Shown: piece by piece, positions 57,581-64,000 of the stretch
Layout of the letters: the number at the start of each line of letters is the position of its first letter
How positions within the stretch are numbered: the stretch's first letter is position 1
Source of the DNA: Athripsodes cinereus
Taxonomy: Eukaryota > Arthropoda > Insecta > Trichoptera > Leptoceridae
Assembly: GCA_947579605.1 (NCBI GenBank)
Contig: OX388314.1
Location: forward strand, 6,944,001-7,008,000
Direction of reading: 5' to 3'
DNA length: 64,000 bases
Position numbers and translations under genes: made by a program
Notes under the pieces: model-generated
The model's input: only the letters and a program-made list of their open reading frames with translations
What the model was told of the DNA's origin: nothing
The model's database searches: none

Positions 57581-60302
57581 GATACAGGGAGAGAGATCTC
57601 GTTGTGATAAAGGAATTTTGCGATAAATAACGTTACTTAAATTTTTATAATGTTGATATGTTCTGGGCAGTTTTGATATTGAAAACCGTTGATATAATAA
57701 TATGAGAACCATTATACATATTTTAATGATGGGGAACGTAATTATGCACAAATCAATACAGCAACGTGGAATTATGTATCATTACTGAATCATCAATGTA
57801 AATGCGTTATATTATATTATAGTTGTATTATATCATAGTAAATATGCGGTATATAATTACATATCTTTACAACAATGCACTTTTCATAGTTATTAATTTA
57901 TTCATTTGCTATTCAATCCTTCTCAAAGAAATTAATAAAAACCTCGCCTGATTAGATTAAAAAATTATATGTACCAATTTATTCGCCACCTTTGCCCACG
58001 ATATTTTATTGGCTTAAAATAGTTGTAATAGTTCTAGTAGTAGTTTACTTGAAAGATTATTCTTCAGACTTCCGGCAACCATTTGACCTGAAATATATCG
58101 CTCTTTTTGGCTAAATATAATTGCGTGCACCCAGGACTATTATTTAATCACAAACAGTCATTTCAGTTCTTCAATATGTCATAGACATTAGTGACTACAT
58201 ATTAAATGCTTTTACCAATTTCAAATCCCTGATCAAATTTCCGAGGCTCACAATCTTACGACTAATGAGTTTTTGCATTGCTACATTACGAATGTAACAA
58301 TTGATTTGATTCTTTTTTTAGTTTTTTGTTTATAAAGTTATAAATGAAATATACAAATATAATTCAAACCTAAGTAGATATACCTTAAGCTAGTGATACC
58401 TGTAAGACAAGAAAAAATGTGAAACCTTATTTCTGTAAGCTCAATCCTCATTAAAAATATATAATTTTTATTATTACTCTTGTTATTTATAAACAAAGTA
58501 ATAAGATCGTACAAACCTTCATTAGAGTAAAACATTTTTTGAATACTGTATAAATAAATATGTACTTTGAAGGTATTACAAATATGTATAGAAAGGAAAA
58601 TAAAGGATCGCAAAGGACAATACTAAAATCTATTTATAATTTTAATGATTTTGATGAAATAACTACACATGATATTATGAACGGAATGTATTTGTTTATA
58701 TTTTTATCGGAATAATGATAAGCTAATGCGTCTAAAAGCTACTATGATCCCTATTGAAATTTTCGTTTATTTATAGTGCATGTGTCGAACCTATTTTTTT
58801 TTTTGATAATAGAAAGGGATCTATGAATTTGTTATGTTTAAAATTTGCATGCACTAAATTTTATCATATTTCTTACTTTTCAACAACTTACAGTGCATTT
58901 GTATATTCAGATTTTCTTTGAATTAATACAAATAGCCTTCTGTTTCGCACATTATTATGTTCTCTGTGAATTTCCTTCCCACCACCCTCATGGTTACTAG
59001 ATTTGTAACTTGTAATCTATCTACATATACCTTCTCTGAAAATACTCGCTTGTTGTTCAACATTTTTATATGTTTACATACAGTCTGAGCATCTTGGAAC
59101 TTTAGAAACAAGACCACCGAAAAGACGCAGGTCTTCATAGACTGGGTTTTGAATTGAGTTGAAATCAAAACATTTTAAACTTTCAAAAATATTTAAATCT
59201 TTTGTATTGTTTTTAGGCTATAAACATTATTTATTTATTTATTTAACCAAAAATACGGCTAACGCCATTTATATAATATCAAAATTATACAATAAACACA
59301 TCACTCACACAAATTAGGAATAATACAAATAAGACATTTTGTGCTTGAGTTTTAGAATAACATCCTCCCCTCATACCAGCATTTCATTGCTGTTTGGGGA
59401 ATACGAAGTGTTTATTGTTAACTATAATAAAATATCAATATAAATGTATCGAAATATAAGTTGTGTATTAAATTAAATAAATAAAAACAGTAAATTCAAT
59501 CAAGTAATAAATAATTGTACAACAGTAAAAAAAATAACAATAATCTCCACAGATTATTGCAAGATAGTATCAGTTGTCAACAAAGTTGTAGGTATCGCTA
59601 TGTTTAAGTACTATGTCTATCAACCTTTGTTGAAAGCGTCTCAAGTAAATATACCTATAATATTATTATACAAAATGTTAGTATTACGGTTACAATTACC
59701 CCCGTAAAATTCGGCATTCATATATCATCCCTTATCGTTTCAAAAGCAGCTGAATCAAGTACAAGGGTCTACTGTGTTTCAGGAGGGTAACTCCCGTATT
59801 TTCGGGAGACTTCAGCGTGTTTTCTTTGCGCCATATATTCACCATTATGTCAACCGATTCCTGAATTATTCATGGATGTCGGGACCGGATAATATTTTTG
59901 AAGGCACTTAATACAGTCTTTACAAGTAAACAGTTCGGTTGACGATAATGCCTAATTGATTCTTATGCTTGTATGGAAACAGCCTTAATGATTATTATAT
60001 TCATCAATTAATCGAAGAGAACGTTTGAATTTCACATATTCTCGTACATAACAATATAAATTCAATCATATTTGAAATATTGATTTTGGAAAAGTGAACC
60101 GTTTTGTCAATAAACGTAGATCAAAGTGGAGTTAATTACCTGTCAGATTTGATCCAAGTTTATTAATAAGGCGACGGTAAAAGCGCTACTTTAAATATGA
60201 TTAATTTGGATCTGTTTTGATTTTCCCAAGTATTCTATATTTTCATATTAATCTTTGATAATACTTACATCAATCTCAAAGTTTTACATTTTTAGCATAC
60301 AC
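57581..60302. other. Intronic AT-rich DNA without recognised genes
   Basis: Minus-strand frames of 81-91 codons (58338-58613, 58923-59168) show no domain. TTATTTATTTATTTAACC at 59230 may be an old LINE tail. A small hairpin GTAACTCCCG..TTCGGGAG lies near 59790-59810. Confidence 0.45.
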
Positions 60303-60533
60303 ATGGACAATTAACATAGATCGAGCGAGTCTCAAACTAAGATATGAATCACGTATATATATTGGAAAATAATGCGGAGATGCACAAATACAATGCACCA
60401 AACATATATACATGCGACACCCTGACACAGGACAATTTGAAAAAGGCATTTTTCATTTTGTCCTGACCGGGAATCGAACCCGGGACCCCGTGACTCTAAA
60501 CCAAAAGCGTTACTACCGCACTACACCGGCCGT
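60303..60533 (-). mobile_element. tRNA-derived SINE, type T1, copy 2
   Basis: The head is degraded (ACGGCCGGTGTAGTGCGGTA) but has a perfect B box (complement of GGAATCGAACC at 60470-60480). The body matches copy 1 through to AGCTTAGT-like and ACTCGCTCGATCTATG ends. Confidence 0.82.
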
Positions 60534-61014
60534 CATATAAAATGGTTGTTTTAATCATACACATTTGAAACATGAAAAATAAAAAAATTATATTCGTAAA
60601 ATATTTTACTTTCATACTATCTCAGCTTTTACTAACGTTTTTTTTCAGCAGACCTCTTTTTGCAAACGCACTATAAATACTTCCTTTTTTCATTCATATA
60701 GAGGGTGCAGATGTTTTCATATTTATTGGACGTCTAATGCTTTTTTTTCCTCTTTTATTTCATGCAAGTCCACCATTTCAGCGGCTGATATATTTATTAC
60801 CGATCTGTTATTGTGTCTATGTACATAGTTTGGGGTAATTTATTGTTCATTGATTTCCGGAATCTTATGTACCCATTTACGAGCAAATCGCTGACAATGT
60901 TTAACGCCTTTAACAAGTATGATAATATCAACTTTATTTTATACTCCCCATCGGAACATCTTTTTTGTTAATAGCAAAGAGATGACGACCAGCTAGCGCT
61001 AATTGTATACAATG

Positions 61015-61265
61015 AGATCACTGACTACCCCACTTGTGGAAAATGGAATAATAATATATTTTTTTACCGATCTACTCCATTTTCACGATACAAGCATATT
61101 GCTTTCTGTGAAGGTTTCTGGGATGCATTTGAGTTTATTCCAAATTTAGATTATTCTTTCTTAAAAATTTATATAATGTTACTAGACTGGAAATGGCCTC
61201 CCACTCTTTTTTCAAGTTTTCTAGTTTCTTGTAGAAGTCACACGTAATCAATCCATAATGTTACA
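61015..61265 (+). mobile_element. Family-A fragments A24
   Basis: A 3' scrap (TGACTACCCCACTTGTGG) at 61019-61045 and a 5' scrap (GGCCTCCCACTCTTTTTTCA-AGTTTTCTAG) at 61195-61265, in the order 3' then 5', so two separate insertions. Confidence 0.38.
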
Positions 61266-61794
61266 TCTTGTTAGAAACTCTTTTTTCGTGAGACAAGGTG
61301 AGTGAGCCGAATTCAAGTCAGATCACCTAATTGAGCTATTTTTCCCATCTGTAATAAATCACTATAATATGTACCTATTTAATCGTAGATTTTCGCTATT
61401 TGTTTGAACTTCAAGGTATGAGTTAGTGGGTAGATATTAAATATTTCATTCATTATTTTCTCGTCAGGTGTCACAGCTAGCAGTATTTACAGAGTTGATA
61501 GGGAAATTTAAATGAATTTGAATAATGGAAATAAGAAAATCACGATTTTTTTTTGCTTTTTTTATTTTTGGACTCATCTTTTATAATAAATTTAATAATG
61601 TCTAAAAGTCTAAAGAAATGTTTGCTGAGTAATATTTTTTATAATCATGCATAAATTGCATATTACCTTTTTGTGATTAAAAGATACTTATCTTTGGATA
61701 TGTACACTATAAGAAAATGTATGCTGAACAATTTAAAATAAAAAAAGCATTTAGGATTTCCATTTTTAAATTATTTAAAATATCAAATAATACT

Positions 61795-61915
61795 ATTTTT
61801 TGTTTCACAAAATTGTACACAGCGTATACCACAAACACGTATAGCACCCTCATCAACGACTGGCATCATCAGGGCTGAGTAGAGTATAAAACTAAATGAG
61901 AAACAATTCAATGCA
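61795..61915 (-). repeat. Degenerate Penelope terminal repeat related to the 43.5-kb palindrome
   Basis: The minus strand reads TAGTTTTATACTCTACTCAG, then CCCTGATGATGCCAG, and later TGTGAAACAAAA. This is the same order as in the 43.5-kb arms, but the GAAAGCGCT part has decayed to GATGAGGGTGCT. Confidence 0.5.
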
Positions 61916-61979
61916 CAGAGGGCTAGTTTATCGTTATATTGCGATATCTTCCTCATCCTTCTAACTCATAATACTTTCG

Positions 61980-62085
61980 TAACAGGCAGCATATCTCATC
62001 GCTGAATCGAAAATGTTGAACGTCTTATACTTGATGTTTTACAGGACACTCGAAAATTACACAAAATAGTGGGAGACCTACTAAC
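61980..62085 (-). mobile_element. Family-A fragment A25
   Basis: ATATCTCATCGCTGAATCGA to TTTACAGGACACTCGAAAAT and GTGGGAGACCTAC. It lies just 5' of the Penelope scrap's low-complexity flank. Confidence 0.5.
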
Positions 62086-62329
62086 GATCATAATTTACAT
62101 TTTAGCATGCAAATGTTGTATAATTAATTTTAATTATTTCTTTATACTTATACGTGTTGTTTATTTTGTGAAAACCCGAAATTACTCTATTTGTGTCGCC
62201 GAGTCTCGAAATCCGTTATAACACATTTTTGTGATTTGGAGAAATTCGATAAAAACTATCATAAAAATATTAAACGTACTTTCCTGAAGTCAAACAAGTT
62301 TGTTTATTTTAAGATTGTTACAACTATAC

Positions 62330-62595
62330 TATACTATACTATACCATCACGGCATATCCCACAAGTGGGGTAGCCAGCAGACCAGCCGCATGTAAGAAAC
62401 ATGCAAACCGTCCTCCTCGCGCCAACACATAATCAAGACATTCAGGATGGGTGGCAAACCTCATCGCTGAATTTAAGATGTACAATGTATTAATTTTTTC
62501 GAACACCTGCCTTTTACAGGACACTCGAAAACTCATGCAGAAGAGTGGGAGACCAATTCTTTACCGGGTGCTCCACGGGATCACCCGGTAAAGTA
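62330..62595 (-). mobile_element. Family-A retroposon, full length with an inverted 5' extension, copy A26
   Basis: A complete minus-strand copy with a (TATAC)n end at 62325-62343. Beyond the usual 5' end the sequence CACCCGGTAAAG (62582-62593) repeats, inverted, the element's own CTTTACCGGGTG (62559-62570) around an 11-nt loop. The open frame of the other full copies is also open here. Confidence 0.85.
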
Positions 62596-63000
62596 CAACA
62601 GTTCAATTTTAAAATGAATTTTGAAAAACCTACATGAAAATAACTCCTATTGGTTGGTAGAGTTATAGAGGATATTTTCTTTTTGATGCTGCCTAACTAG
62701 GTAGATCCTGTACTAGGGGAAATTAAAAGACACACAAAGGGATACAGCGGGATTCTTTTCTCACCATCATTTTATTTTTTTGTACGAATGGTGAGTGTTT
62801 TAAAGGAAACAATTTTCTACAAATATAATATTTTGATTTTATTACGAATCCAACGACATATTATATAACTCAATTTTCGTGAAAATGTGTTATAGCTGAT
62901 TTCGAAACTCGGCGACACAATTATTCTCTTCTCTTTGGACAACATTTTATGAAAACAGTATTATAATTAATAATGGTGTATGTTTGTCGTTTTGTTTCAG

Positions 63001-63120
63001 GTGACATCGTGTGTCCTGCTGGTATGTTCAAATGTCCCGAGGGGAAGTGCATACCATCTCTGTGGGTCTGTAACTATCAAAAGGATTGCGAGAAGGGAGA
63101 AGATGAGTTTCAGTCATGTC
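63001..63120 (+). CDS. Exon encoding one LDL-receptor class A (LDLa) module
   Basis: This 120-nt exon lies between a TTTTGTTTCAG acceptor and a GTAAGT donor, with phase 1 at both ends, the usual arrangement for LDLa exons. It encodes about 40 residues with six cysteines in LDLa order: CPAGMFKC, then [18 protein letters not shown] and [10 protein letters not shown]. The hallmark F-x-C and W-x-C are present, and the acidic cluster (Asp before Cys5, then Glu-Asp-Glu) supplies the calcium-cage ligands of the family. LDLa modules are disulphide-bonded extracellular ligand-binding units of about 40 residues, so this one is complete. The start is set by the acceptor; an upstream ATG in the intron is not needed. 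The next upstream exon is probably 38845-38904, and the downstream exons lie beyond the window. With only one module visible, the protein could be a neuropeptide precursor of the prohormone-4 type, a serine protease, or a multi-LDLa receptor. Confidence 0.88.
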
Positions 63121-64000
63121 GTAAGTATTACAATAATATTATTTATTTATATGCAACACACACATCTACATAATAATTTATGTACTTAACTGAGTAGTAG
63201 AAATTTGCATGTGTCATTGTCTAGAATAACGGTAAAAATTCAAATGTAATCAAAAGCCTTTTTTCAAAACATTCTCCAGCAGTTTCAAGTTTTCCAGATA
63301 AAGGAATTCAGTCAATATCAACTTTGTATACCTAATGCTTTTTTCTTCATATTTCAGTTAACACATTGTATGATACATTTAGTTAAACGTATTTAAATGT
63401 TAATATATTTAGTTAAATATATTCAAATATTATAATGTATTCTATATTTTTTTTGTTGACTGTGCTTTTTAATATTTTTCCTAAACGTGGATGATGTATT
63501 TACTTTCTTCCCCTTGTTCTTATCGGGTCCAGAGTTCAATGCATCTTCAGATATGCTTATCCATTGCTGCATCCAAGACCTCCAACCATTAGAATTCAAG
63601 GAATTTTCAACATTTCACACTTTCTCGCACCAGCTTTTTCTGTGGCGACCCAGTTTTCTCCCAGAGCTTTCAAAGATATCAGTGATATAATGATTTCAAA
63701 GCAGGATGTTTATTTTTAAAATGACTTGACTTTTTTTACATGTTTTACAAACCAGTGTTCTCGAGAGAATCGTAGAATGGTGAATACTTTTGTTGAAAAT
63801 AGAACATATTATTCATTTAGCGATAAACTCTTGAATAAAATAAATATGTAGGTACATGTCTGTCTCTCGTCCATTGAAATTGTTTACCAACTTGTTTCCT
63901 GTATGAACTTTTATTATTATTATTTATTTTGTATTTATCCTGAATAAGAAAAAACTTATGTGCTTCTTCCTTAAGATATGAATTATCTAAAAAAAAAGCA
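63121..64000 (+). other. Start of the intron after the LDLa exon
   Basis: Follows the GTAAGT donor. AT-rich; a 67-codon frame at 63487-63690 in a GC-richer patch (CAGAGTTCAATGCATCTTCA) has no splice support and is not called. Confidence 0.55.

Larger units (their letters stand above)
38905..63000 (+). other. Putative 24.1-kb intron of the LDLa gene
   Basis: The interval runs from the donor GTAGGC to the acceptor TTTGTTTCAG. No further exon with a convincing acceptor, open frame, donor and phase 1-1 was found between them, although a micro-exon could be missed. The interval is filled with family-A retroposons, LINE stubs, MITEs, two tRNA-derived SINE types, a minisatellite, a Penelope palindrome and an antisense EF-hand pseudogene. 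The intron call depends on the two exons belonging to one gene, which is inferred from phase and product. Confidence 0.5.

Noticed and set aside
58338..59168. Minus frames of 91 and 81 codons
   Set aside because: AT-driven frames without a motif or related sequence in the window.
62973..63000. Upstream ATG in frame with the LDLa exon as a possible start codon
   Set aside because: It lies in the polypyrimidine/acceptor region; the TTTGTTTCAG acceptor and phase 1 explain the exon better.

Overview
This window is AT-rich, intron- and repeat-dominated DNA from an insect nuclear genome, most likely a moth or butterfly. The Lepidoptera call rests on two tRNA-derived SINE families with intact A/B-box heads, RTE-type LINE 3' ends, frequent TAGGTACCTA-type words, and Penelope-like elements. 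It is recognition from memory, not a database result. I see no rRNA, free-standing tRNA gene, CRISPR array or bacterial-style operon.

Host coding signal is sparse. Two short exons on the + strand have good splice sites and matching phase: a 60-nt exon at 38845-38904 and a 120-nt exon at 63001-63120. The second encodes a complete LDL-receptor class A (LDLa) module. Both are phase 1-1, so they can be joined directly across a 24.1-kb intron, making a Cys-containing lead peptide followed by one LDLa domain. The gene is a secreted or extracellular LDLa protein; an insect prohormone-4 / IDLSRF-like neuropeptide precursor is one candidate. Everything between 38.9 and 63.0 kb is then intron. The DNA before 38.8 kb is either a further upstream intron or intergenic. 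Inside the large intron, antisense, lies a decayed intronless fragment of an EF-hand (calexcitin / sarcoplasmic Ca-binding) gene with an in-frame stop at 52931-52933.

The rest is a layered set of mobile-element remnants. (1) An abundant ~255-bp retroposon, here called family A, has about 26 recognisable copies in both orientations and ends in (TAG)n; one copy has a 12-13 bp target-site duplication. (2) C-terminal or 3' stubs of at least six LINE lineages are present, including five copies of one type. (3) Penelope-like elements include a GIY-YIG endonuclease ORF near 4 kb, a perfect-looking inverted pair of terminal repeats at 43.4-43.9 kb, and hammerhead-like terminal motifs. (4) DNA-transposon MITEs include two hAT-type elements with perfect 8-bp target duplications (20.0 kb and 49.4 kb), a TIR element at 6.5 kb, another at 32.5 kb, and a fold-back family in three copies (28.7, 55.2 and 57.1 kb). 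(5) Two clean minisatellites are present: 114 bp x 4 at 12.8 kb and 84 bp x ~4 at 51.2 kb. Several elements are nested with target duplications, which gives a relative insertion order.

Most AT-rich open frames in the window are not supported as genes. All family assignments and identity statements are from reading the sequence by eye.
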